Positions 1-12,300 of a stretch of DNA of 64,000 nucleotides are shown here, piece by piece. Origin of the DNA: Rhynchonema sp. JSB1_4. Lineage: Eukaryota > Nematoda > Chromadorea > Monhysterida > Xyalidae. The stretch is taken from assembly GCA_030248065.1 (NCBI GenBank), contig JASAMV010007643.1, forward strand, positions 1-64,000, in the 5' to 3' direction. The notes under the pieces are model-generated. The model was given only the letters and a program-made list of their open reading frames with translations, was not told the origin of the DNA and ran no database searches. The position numbers and the translations under genes are program-made. Every line of letters begins with the position of its first letter. Position 1 is the stretch's first letter.

Positions 1-117
1 CCCCCCATCCCCCCCAGCCACTACAGTGGTGGAAGTGGAATGACGGGTTTGGCTGTATGCGGGCGGGCTGCGGAGTCTTTTTTTGTCGGTTTAAAGTTAT
101 AGTGACTGGAAATTTAT

Positions 118-565
118 ATCAGAAATTAGGATCGGGCTGGCCCGGCCCGGCCCCGGGACTTTGGACCAGAGGTCGCAACGGCCCGGCCCGACCCCCCCCC
201 AAATCTCCGGCCCGGTCCGGCCCCGGCCCGATTTTTTGGCTCATTTTGACCCCAATTTTTGTTATAATTTTTGGGTTTTTTGAACCAATTTTTAGTTGAA
301 AGTTCATTGTTTTCGTTGAAAAAGTGGTCAGATAGACCATACTGATCACTTACTTGCCGAATCCGTCAGAACCCGACCCTCCAAATCTCCGGCCCGGCCC
401 TGCCCAAGCTAAAAGCCGAAAATCGCGGCCCGGCCCGAGGTCTGGCCGGCCCGATTGCGACATCTGCTTGGGACTTTTGACTCGGGCCGGGCCGAAAATT
501 TGGAGGTTCGGGCCATGCCGGGCCGGACTTGCCGGCCCGAATTGCTCAGATTTCAAGCCAAAAGT
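118..565. repeat. GGCCCGG word island
   Basis: Two blocks (about 130-240 and 355-545) are made of degenerate, irregularly spaced copies of GGCCCGGCC separated by an A/T-rich middle. The blocks pair as imperfect inverted repeats: CTCCAAATCTCCGGCCCGG near 380 faces CCGAAAATTTGGAGG near 495. The outer edges also look like weak inverted repeats. It lies upstream of the first visible SEC31 exon, probably in the first intron. Confidence 0.7.
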
Positions 566-622
566 CGCACTGAGCCTTTTCATTCATTGTTCATTCTCTT
601 ATGCCCGTTTACCACTTTTCAG

Positions 623-3600
623 GGCCCGACAAGCCGTGGTTGGTGGCCGGCACGAGCGCGCAGCAGTTCGACGCATCCTTCAACACATCGGCACAATTGG
701 AATTGTGCGATTTGAGTGCGCAGACGGCTGGCGGCGATATTGACGTGCAACCGGTCGTTTCCGTCGATGTGCCAAATCGGTGCGCGGTCATGCGCTTGGC
801 TGGCTGATTTTTTGTCGATTCGTGCAGTGAACTTTGTTGAAACGCTGAATAACCAACTCGAATCGATGTTGCATATCATATGCACTAGCTCGTCAGCTGA
901 GCCGAGTCGGAGCTTTGAGCGTACCGAGCGGAGTTGAGCCGCGATTTTCAGCTCGATTTGATGTGTGTGCACACTTCTCTGATGTCCTGGGTGGTGCATC
1001 GCACATCTTTCAATGCGCACGCTTTTCTCACATTGAAAAATGAGAAATGATTGATAAACATCGCGCATTCTTCAAGTTGTATGTCGCCAGAAAACGTCGC
1101 GATCCTGTGCCAAAACGCAGTGACCTTGTTTTTTTTCAGATTCCACCGCGTTTTGTGGGCGGATTTCCGCGCCGGCGGTCACGGTCGCGGTCTGGTGGTT
1201 GGCGCCAGTGACAATGGAGTGTTGCAGTTGTATGATGTGCTCAAATTGCTCAATAAAGACAAGGTGGGTGACTGGAGTACAGTGTAGTTCCTGGAGGGAG
1301 GGGGTCCCCCTGGGGTACGCTATCTCCCCATCCGCGTACACTATCTTATACTTGCGGGCCGAAAAAAAACGTTTTTTTCCGGAAAAAAACCGAAAAAAAC
1401 CGTTTTTTTCCGAGGCCCGGAAAAATGCGTTTTTATTTTTCCGGAAATTTTTCCAAGTGGCAACTTTTGGAAAAAAAAACGGTTTTTTTCCAAAAATTTC
1501 CGAAATATTTTCAAAGGTTGCGAAAGAATGTTGTCAAAACCAATGTAAATCGGTGCTAAACAGTTCAAAATGAGCACTTTTTAATCTCCAAGTGCATTTT
1601 TAGCCTGTTTCAGGCCATTTCCCGACAAAATTTTCTCCAAAATAGACGTTTTTGGACCATGGGTATCCTTAAGTACTGGAAAAATATTTGGAAAAAAAAC
1701 GGTTTTTTTTCCAAAAATATATTTTGCGGAAAAATACGCAAGTATACACTATCTCCCCCAATTTTGCCTAAAATGGCCATTTTTAGGCCTAAAATGTGTA
1801 AATTTCAGGTCAATGTTCTCAACAGTCGCCAAAATACCCTTTTTATGAAGATTTTTTTTCCAAAAAGGGGCAAAAAATAGGTCAAATTTTCTACCTCAAA
1901 AAGTGACTTTTCCTGAATTTGGGTCTCCCCCCTTCCTCCCCTCGGGGGGTCCGCTATCTCCCCCTCCGGACCAGCAACTACACAACTGGAGTGGACAGTA
2001 TTGTGGAATCGGTCATTTTTGCCAACTCAATGAGACTGAGCCAGTGGATTGTGGCAAATGAGTCAGCCGAATCTGGAGTGTGGAATCACACTGAAAATCG
2101 TTCAACATCATTGTCAAGGTGCTGTGTCCGTGTCAGCCGGAACTGGTTTGAATAACCAAGAAAATAAGAAGGATAAGCTCAATTTCGCGCCCCGGCTCCA
2201 AAGGGGCTTGTTATTAAAGCTTCCGCGGTTGTTTGACAAAAACGTGTTGCAAAACACACATGTTCCGAACGGAACATTGCAAGATGTGCCATTTTTACGC
2301 GCTACTGGCAGACAGAAGAAAATTTCTTAAACACAAATGAGGTTCACCCTCTGGGGACTTACTCTGGGGGGAGAATAATCGACCTCCTCCGATATCATAT
2401 GATCAGAATAAAAAGGGCATGGACCTAAAACTTGCAGTCGAAAAGACCCAAAACTCATCCGAACTTGCAGTCGTCGCGTGTGAGTCACACGCAAGCACAC
2501 ACCGGCCATGTGTTAGCTATTGATGCGAATCCATTCCAAGCCAATCTGCTCGCGTCGGGCGCCAGTGGCAGTGAGATATTCGTCTGGGATCTGGCTAACA
2601 TGACTCAGCCGATGTCACCCGGACCGAAACAACAGGTTTGTTTTGTTGTTTTTATTCATTGGATTTTGTGCCCGTTGTTTTTCGGTCTGCGACGACCAGG
2701 GGTTTGAATGGTGAAATTTACATATCACTGTTGTCTGTCTGCCAGCATTTTATACCCTGGCGCCGAAATATTTTTTGACCCAAAAAACGGTGTTGAAGTT
2801 GCAGTCTGAACCGAAGACTTTGACAGTTCAGAATTTGGTTGTTCATTACATCACCTGAATTATTTTTTTCCGTTGGCCCTTAAAACTGACTACCGGGTTG
2901 ATTATATTTGTCATGTCACATTATGCACAGAAAGCCAGTGGACGACACCGCCATTTGTTAGAAAGCCAGTTGCTTTTGTCTGACCGATAAAGTGACCCGA
3001 ACGCTTTCTCTATTTCCTCACTTCACAAGAACAAATATCACTATAAAGTTGCGATCTTTGCAGCCATTCGACCAAGTACTTAGTGTGCAGTGGAATCGCA
3101 AAGTGGAGCACATTCTTGGCACGCTCACTGCGGGAAGGGCGCTCATTTGGGATCTGCGCAAGAATGATGGACCCATTCTGACATTGGGCGATATTGGCGC
3201 CAGGGTACGGCTATTTATATTATTAGAAAAGTAATAATGGCTGTCGCAATATCTATCATCGGGTATGGTCTATTTCAGATGTTTAACCAACTTCTGCTTT
3301 TTTTCAAGGTTTTTCATGCTATTTGAGTACGCTACATATAGGCAATCTAGCCGCTGATGTCACCGCCGCGAAATCTACAGTATACCAGAGGCTGAGATGT
3401 TCAACCGCTTCTCGACTTAGACATGAAGCGATATTTACGTAGTTCGATGTTTCAGGCTGCTTTTCAGCCACGCGGATGAGCTGAGTGCTCTATACTCAGC
3501 TCTAGAGGTACAATTTTACAACACAGGGAATTTTTCTTTGGGCCACAGTTTGAGATAGAGTTGCTCCACTAATTGCGACCAGCGTAAAAGATGTTCATTA

Positions 3601-6375
3601 GCTGTAGAGGAATAACTTTTATGCTGGTCAAAATTAGTGGAGGAACTCTATTTCAAACTGTGGCCCAAAGAAAAATTCCCTGTGTTATAAAATTGTACCT
3701 CTTTAGAGCCATTCGGCTTACACAGCAGTGGTGTCGTTGAGAAATCGAAATTTTCCCATACCCAGCCCAATTTTCGGGAAATTTCCCATACATACCCCCA
3801 AAAATCAAAAATTTCCCATACCAGGGGGGGGTTTTCCAAAAACTCAAAAATTTCCCATACCCGAGGGTGGGGGTTTTGAAAAAAATGACCCCAAAAATCT
3901 TCTAAAAGTGCCAAAATTGGTCTAAAAAGTGCTTAAAACAGAGTTTTATTGCGGTAGTAAGCAATTTTTGACATTTTTGGGCGAAAAATGGCCAATTTTG
4001 GTACTTCTCGGGGTCAAAAAGTCATTTCTTAGGGGTGCTTGTTCCAAAAGTGAAAAATTTCCCATACCCCATACCCCCGGCCGATTTCCCATACCCCATA
4101 CCAGGGGGGTAACCCCCCCCCCCCAACGACACCACTGTTACACAGTACTTAGCTGCGTGGCATGAAACAGCATGAAACATTGAACTAGATAAAAATCGCT
4201 TGATGTATAAGTCGAAAAACGGTGTAATGGCTCAGACTCTGGTATACTGTAGATTTCGCGGCGGTGACATCAGCTGCTGGATTGCCTATACCACCAAGTA
4301 ATTTCATGCCAAATGCTGTGGGAATACGTACAATGAGCGAAACATTTTTGAGGCTGTCAGGCAATATTTCGAGTCTGAAAGCGAACGTAAGCTGAGTGTG
4401 GAAGTCTTACCTTTCCACTCAACAGCAGAGGTGTTGCGGGGTGGGGTAAGGGAGGGGTTACCCCCTTGTATCCGGTATCATCATTTTCACCGATGGTATC
4501 CTGCCCTGACTTTTGTCCAGGAGTACCTGACCACTTTCCCGAAACCCGATCATTTTTACTTCCAATATGCTAAAAATGGCTTGCTGGCGCACGCATAACC
4601 CCCAAAATATTCGAACAGCAATTCTGCTCAATTTTCCTCGGGAAAATACATCTTTTTTGGACAACCTCCCTTGGTATCCGAGATCTTTTATTTTGGGAGG
4701 CCCCCTCTGGTATTCAATATCTGAGATTTTTTATTTTGGTTATCTGTTATCCGAAAATTTGGATTTTAGGTATCCCGGTGCTCTGACGTTTTGATTTCCC
4801 AACGACACCGCTGCTCAACAGCAGTGTCTGGCTGTTTCACTGCAAATTCAATGTGGTGTAAAAAGAATAGCAAAGATTAGAACTTGAGCGTGTGAACTAA
4901 AAAGTGTGCACCATTGTTGTTGCAGTCGTGCTGGCGTCAACTGTCGTGGAACCCGGACTCGGCGACGTCGTTGTGTCTGGCGTCGGATGACGATTCATTC
5001 CCGATCGTGCAAAGTTGGGATGTGCGCTATGCGAATGCACCGGTGTTGCAGCTGGACGGACATCAGAAGTGCGTATGGTGTTGTGTTTTTACTGTTGTTA
5101 TTGTCTGGTTTGTAGTTTTTCTTGCCTGTTTATTCCGACTGATACAAATCGCATACATGTGCTCGGCTGTAGTGACGGCGAGACGAGGAAGTTAGTTGTG
5201 TCTGTCTGGACATCTTGATCAGTTGTTTGCATATTTGGTTCGATTTTTTGTACGAATCCATGGTAAAGACGTCAAATTGGGTTTTGTAATCTACCGTAGT
5301 TCATACGCCTGAAAAGAAACATTTTTGTTTGTGTCGCATTCAGGGTTTATTTTTTTCAAAATGGGCTAGAAGCAAGAAGCTAGTAAAATAAAAAATTTAG
5401 TAGCTTTTTGCCGCTGAAAAGCCAATTTACTGTTTTTTTGGCCAAAATACAAAATTTAGTAGCTTTTAGGCTGCTAAATTTGGAAATTTACTAGCTTTTC
5501 AAAAAAATTTAGTTGCTAAAAAGCGACTAAATTTGGTTAAAAAAATCCATGGTCGCATTGCTTAGTTTAAAAGGAAATATTTTTTGATCATTTCTTTGAG
5601 AATGATTGAAAAGCCATAAAAACTGTTGGCAAAATTGCGAAGTAAAATTATTAGGCGTCTATCCAGAAAAAGAGCAAAATGAGTTTTCAGGGGCATTTTA
5701 TCGATGGACTGGTGTGCGAGCGATCCAGACCTGTTGATCACTTGTGGCAAGGACATGAAGATGTACATTTGGAATCCGAATTATGGCAACTTTCAAGCAG
5801 AAGTGCCGTGTGCCGCCAGAAATTGGCCACACGAAGTTAGTTGCGCTTTGCGTTTGGGTTTTCTTTGTTCATGGTTTTTCCATTCACAAGTACAGGTTTC
5901 GAGTTTGGTGCATTGTGTCATCGTAAAATGACCTGGTTTATCGTTCCCAGACAAAACATTCCTGCCGATAGAAACGGAAACGGCCGTGTTTTGTTTTGCC
6001 ACGTTTGATTGTCCGCAACGGCACTGAAAGCTATCAATATATTAACACAGAATTGGCGTGTTCGTACTGCCAAAGTGACAGAAAGAAATAAGAAAGCGCA
6101 TCAGTTTTAAACCAGCTGGTTGCGTGTGTCGGGGAAAGCGGGCCTTTTGTCGACATTGTCCCAATAAAGTGCACATGATATTGTCTTGCCACATGCGTAA
6201 TTGAAGTTGAACACAAGTGCTTTTGTCAAAACGTCAGGTGTCGTGGTGTCAAACGAACCCAAATTGGATCGGTTGTGCGTCGTTCGATGGACGCGTGACC
6301 GTGTACGGTCTGATGGCCGGCGCTGAATCGGGCACTGGTGGCGACTCGGGTGCCTCGCCAATGCCCAGTCCGAAG
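623..6375 (+). CDS. SEC31: SEC31 WD40 propeller exons 1-7
   Basis: Seven exons encode the N-terminal WD40 repeats. Visible blade motifs include [11 protein letters not shown] (about 2580), [10 protein letters not shown] (about 3145), [10 protein letters not shown] (about 5005), [10 protein letters not shown] (about 5758) and [12 protein letters not shown] (about 6277). By analogy with yeast and human Sec31, this region gives six blades of a propeller completed by partner insertion. The acceptor of exon 3 is ambiguous: TTGCAG occurs just before 2438 and again 36 bases later, both in frame. Confidence 0.93.
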
Positions 6376-9300
6376 GTACGACCTTGGCTGGGTTGGATTT
6401 TGTGTTGATGGGATTTTGGATTGTATAATTGTACTGATGATAAGTATGTTGTTGAATGTGATTTGATTGATTCAGATATGATTGTACATGCGACCATATT
6501 ATCGATAACGCTTTCTCTTTCCGGCTCAAAATTTTCAAAACCTTTGTTCTCGGCATTTAGTATTTTTCGCTTTTTTCATTCGGCATTTTTTTATGTTATC
6601 GCCCTTTTTGACGGCTGACCGTCAGTAAATATCGGATGGTTTTCTTGCCTTGTGGTGATTTACGTGTCTCTTCTCTTTTCTTCATCTTGTTCATCGTTGT
6701 CTTCCAGCTGGCCGAGTCATTCCCGGGCGCAGATTTTGGCGCCGCCGCCCCCCGACGTCAGTCCGTTTCACAACAAGGCGCTGCCGGTCAGCAAACATCC
6801 GCCACTGATGTGCTACAACAACCTGTGCATTTGCCGCAGGTGAATGTTTTGGGGGTTCATCTTGTGTTTTGAGTGAAGGTGAATAGTCACTACGAGGGTT
6901 TTATGCGGCCGAATTTTTCTGGAGGTTTTTTGTCAAACCAGCTTTGTGTTTTTTATTAGTTGAGGAGCGCAACGTAAATTACCTGAACCTGGTCAGTGAT
7001 TGTGCTTGGGCTTGATTGAACCAGACAATGACCTGACGAAACTTACAAGCTGTCAGATCGGCAGGCAGAAGTCGCGCTGACCCGTCGTACGATTTCTTTT
7101 TTGTGTTGGTACCAAATGGCTGGACCGACGTACTGTATTGACCATTAATTATCGTCAACGTACCAACTGACAAAAGTTAATAGTTGCTCAACTTGCAGCC
7201 CCCACGCTGGCTCCGCCCCGGTCCGTGCTGTGCGCGATTTTCATTCGGCGGTCGGCTGGTGTGTTTTGGCAGATCGCCAAATGAAGTTGAGATGGTGCAA
7301 GCTGGACAGACTGTGCCCAGACAAGTGTTCATCAAGCAGGTATGCGCAATGGGATCTAATTTTTGTTGTTGTGCCATGTCCAAACATTTTCATTTCCATT
7401 TTCCACTTTGACTAAGGGAGCCCTTATAGTCAATGAACATCCACATTCGGTTTCATAATTTACAAATCTCTGGCTGGCGTAAATGCAAGATTTCCCTGCA
7501 CACAATAAACAAATTGATCGAAATTAGTGCGCCAACTCGTCACAAAATGCAGCTGAGTCGAAATTTTCCCGTGCCCAATCAAAGCGCATGCCAACGGACT
7601 TGCCTTCAAAGTTGGCACGGCCTAATCTGACCTTATGCCAGTGCACCGAGCAACCAAAAAACGGAATATTTGATGGGCTTGTTGTAGCAGATGCGAGTTG
7701 GCCAACAAGCTGGTAATAGCGCGAAACTTTCATTTTGAATTCGCCTGTTGGGCATGCTTGATGGACAAAGCCGCCAAAACACATACATACAAACGATAAC
7801 GAAAGCGCGTTCTGTAGATGAACTCTTATAATATTTCAATCAGCTTGATGGTTGCGATTCTAACACACACACCACTGACCAAAACGAAGAAAACCACAAT
7901 GAACAATTTCGATCACGCATGAAATAAATAATTCGTTCGCGTCACACAATAATATCGTGGACAATCACACGTGTGTACTCACCCGTATACCTAAATCTAC
8001 TATTAACCGGTATCATTGCACTGGTGAGTACGGCAGTGAACAACATGAAGGTCCCGAATCCCAGTCGTTGCACAGCGATCGCGCCGAAAAACGGGCCGAC
8101 TGTGTCGACAAACGAATAGGCAGTGTCCCAGAGGGCGTAACTGACGAAGAAAAGAGAATCTCAGATGAACACGGGTTAGGCGAGAAAATATCAGTGAAAT
8201 GACCACACGTATCCATGAGTAACGCAGCGATCCAACAAAGACATTCTTTTGGCGTTACCGCCTTGCTGATGTTTCACACAAAGTATATAATACCCGCATC
8301 CATAGCTTTTCGACTTGAAATCAGCGTCAAATCGTTCATCGATCAGATCGCCAATCCAGGGCACGACCGCCGTTTCGGCTTGCACCTCGGCGAACATTAG
8401 GGCACACAGGCAGGCTGACAGGCCGATGAGACTCGGCTGGTGCAGTGCCAAGGTTATGCATGCCAGACTGATGATGAATAGTGCTGAATTAGAATGATGC
8501 GATGTTGAAGTTCAACGGTTGAAACGGGCATTGTACGTATATATGACAGGTGAGCTTTAGATGTGACGCCTCGGGCGTTCACGTGACAATTTGCCCACCA
8601 CAGCTGCTGTGAGATTGTCTGGCAAATAGTGCTACTTGTTGAAACCCAATACAGACTGACAAGCCAACGACGACACACAGTTACTGGCTGGCATCTACCT
8701 GTTTGCACAAGTGTCACATGTGCGTGTGCATAATGCCGCATTACACACGTGCTGATGTAGGTGGCCAGCAGCATTGACACGCTACACGGCAGCCAGACGA
8801 CGCCAACTGTTGCGTCCGTACTGTCGGGGACCTGTTTGAATTTAGGGAATTGAGTTGATTTGAAACCTGAACAACAAGAAAGCTGATTTCTCCACAAGCA
8901 ACCTGCTCCTCAATGTAGAAAGTGAGCACTGCCTCCAGGCAGGTCACAGGTAGACATGAGATCACAATGTTGGTCACACAGAGTGAGATGTATGGATCCC
9001 AGAGCATCTGTGACATGGTCGCACAGTCGCTTTGCTCGGGAACCTGACGTGCGGATTGTGGCTTGGCTTGATTGTCAGTTCTGGATTGACAGGATAGAAA
9101 CTGCTCACCTGGATCTTGGCTTGTCGCTGGTTTTCGGTGCACGCGACGGTGTGTCTTGCCTGTGAGCACAAGAGTACAGTGAGCAGTAACAAAGCGACCG
9201 CACTGGCGTGGTAAGGCAGCGGCTTATCGCCGTACGTGTACAGCCAACTGGCCACAGCTGGACCCGCGGCGTATCCGAAACACATCGCGCACATGGCCAT

Positions 9301-12300
9301 GCCTGCGTGTGTGCGCGATTAGGTATAAAGCTTGTCGAAGAATTCTGACAGCACGAAGATGGTTTACCCATGACGGTGTCTCGACGTTTGTTGTCGCGAT
9401 TCTTGTCGGCGAGAATCGACAGCGCCGATGCGTTGATCATGCTGCTGGCGAGGCCCTGCATCGCGCGCGCCACAATCAGCGCCGGCACACTGGAGCCGAT
9501 TGCGAACAGCTCGCATGACACGCTCATGATCAGGACACCTGGAGAATGAGGGATTCAGAAGCAAGAGGATATGGAAAGACAAGAAATGCATAAAAGGTTG
9601 GAGGGAAGTGAACCTCCAATCAAGACGATGTAGTAACCCAACCATCCAATCAGGGATGCCGTTACGCACAAGCTGGTAATTGTTTGAACAAGCCCTTTAG
9701 TGGCGATTATTAGTCCGCACAACTCTTGAGCACTCAGTTGCGGTGTCAAAGTAACTGATGAAATGTCAGTTTGAAGATCTGATGTGATTGTGGCATTAGT
9801 AACGGAAATATGGTTCTCCATGTCGATGATATAAAGTGGCAATACAGTGACGGCGAGCATAGTGCTCAATTGTTCCAATAAGACGCACGTGATTATGATG
9901 ATCACTTCGAAATTTGCTCGAATGAATTTGTAAAGTGCCAGCATGACACTCGGACGCTTGGTCGGACGCATTCGAGTCGTCCTGATAATTTGTTTGTACT
10001 TTTGGCTGAAAAAACTTCGCATTTCATTCATGATTCTGGTCGAAGAGCCGCTTGCGTATTGGTCAAACATGACCCTTTGACAAATTGCTATTTTCATCTT
10101 ATCACCACATCAGGCTGGCTAGACAGACCCTTGAGTCAACGAAATTCAAGCATTGCTACAAGCATGTTGACATTGTTGTCATGCTCTTGTGTCTGATGAC
10201 GACAAACATGAACGCTTGTAGCAGCATCTGTTGCCGAAAGCAAACATGTCTTATTATGGGGATTAACATGGGCTCAATTTTGGATGGCCCTTTACGGCAG
10301 ACAAAAACACGTAACCACGAGCGGCCGCACCGCACCCCACAACCCGTTTTTATGTTTGAAAAATTGGTTTTCCTCGTTCTTATCTGACAAATTTGACAAC
10401 CATAGGCACATAATACTAAGTTATGGCGAGCCTGCTGCGCGTGTCTGCTACCAAAATGTTGCTAAAGAGTGCTGGACACCTGCCTAGTGTGCCCAGATTC
10501 GGTCGCTATTGGACCTGAATCATTTGCCAAGATAAGACTGACATTTTTATTTGATACATTTATAAACATTCACGCACCAGCCAGGCGACGCCAGAATAGA
10601 ATAGGCGTGTTGATGGTGCACTGTTGTCAGTTACACACGTGTATGTGAGTAGATCAGGCGCGCTCAATGTTTTTGTTGTTGTTCACAAAATGGCTAAACT
10701 GATCATACGCACAGAACACATGCTCTGGGAGCACATGGCGCACTATACGCTGAAACCAAACCATAGACATGTGCGTTGTAGTTTTTCAATCTGTGTATGA
10801 ATGAGGTTTGATGGCGACCGGTTTTTGAACTATGTGACAGTATTTACGGACAGTGCATAAACTAAACAAGAAGCGGAGATCGGATTGACCTTGATTGATT
10901 GATTGGCTCGTTTGTATATTTCAAGCAAAACACTTCTCGTTGGTGGCTGATTTCAGTTTAGTGCCGCAACGAATACTGCCTGAAAAATTAAAATAAAGCT
11001 TTCCTGTATCTATTTCAGGTCACCACAGATGACACGGTGCAGGCGCGGGCCAATGAGCTTCGTGCGGCGCTCGAAACGCGAGACATGGGCAGCTACTGTG
11101 ACAATAAAGCAAACTCGAAAGGTTGTGGTTTCCAACAAAATTAAGCATTGTCTTTTTATGTGATGCACTAAAACAGTTTGTTTTCAAAATCAGCGGCCAC
11201 CTAAAGAGTGTTTGTTTCGTGTTCTGTCTGAGGCCGACTCAACTTCTTGAGCGCTATACGCTGTTGCTAAGACAAGAGATCATGTGGAAAAATGGTATAC
11301 TAGATTAGCTCGCCACAATGGTAGTTTAGGCTTCAGTTTAGGCTTTGGCATAGGAGTAGGTTTAGTCTTTGGCTTGGGCTGTGTGTAATCCTGAGCCTGA
11401 GCTCAAACCTAAACTACCATTGGGGGGGGCGGCGAGCTGATCTGGTGTCGAAAAAATGACTGGCTTGTTTCGAGTGCCTGGCAATTTTCCCACAATCTTT
11501 ATAGTACTGCGTAAAATGATATGGTCAATTGTAGACCTGAGCGAAGCCGAACGTACGTTGTGGTCGTTTCTGAGTGCGCGCGTTCACGGCTCAAGTCGCA
11601 AGGACTACGCGAATGCACTGAATCTGAGTGAGTCTGGCTGTGGGTAGGGGATTCACTATTGGTTTTCATCGGTTTTCGCTTGCGAGCGATGATTTTTTCG
11701 GGAAATTTCATGATTGATAGTACCGTTTTATTTGTACAAAGCGTGAAACATTTGCTGTCCAAATTGAGACATCGACAAAGTTGTTTATGCCCATGTTTCA
11801 CGCACACACGACCAGAACAATGTGCGCAAGCAGCATCGATTGTTTGATGTAAAATGCTCCAACTATGAAAAAGTGGTCGTAATACAACATCGTCATTCTG
11901 GAAGAAGCAAGTCACTGCAATGGCTCTGTTGGAGTAGTCAGACAGACTGACTGATTTGTGCTCATGTTTGACAAAAATGTGTCATGGCTGACAAAAGTGT
12001 CCTGATGCACTGTAACGGATGTGGGTGTTTCAAATCAAATGTCAGAAAACATTAAAAAATAATTGAAGATTCGGAAGAAACGGCTGCGTCGAACATTCTG
12101 CAAATGTTGGGTCCGAAATCGCAATGGATGTTGGGCGCGGCAGCGAACGAACCGAACGCAGTTGACGGCGAATACGTACAGGACGAGGAAGTGAGGACAC
12201 GAAGCAACAGCAATAGTGTCACGTCCGAGGAACTCACACAGGTCGGGACCGGGGGTCGGTTTATTCTTGTGTAAATTGTGCACTGATGATGTCTCGTCTG

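Noticed and set aside
1..120. First SEC31 exon or promoter near the window start
   Set aside because: No ATG-bearing frame matching the expected short N-terminal peptide was found; only C-rich and low-information sequence.
6107..6556. 149-codon - strand frame in the SEC31 WD40 region
   Set aside because: Overlaps a firm + strand exon, has low-complexity content and no family match.
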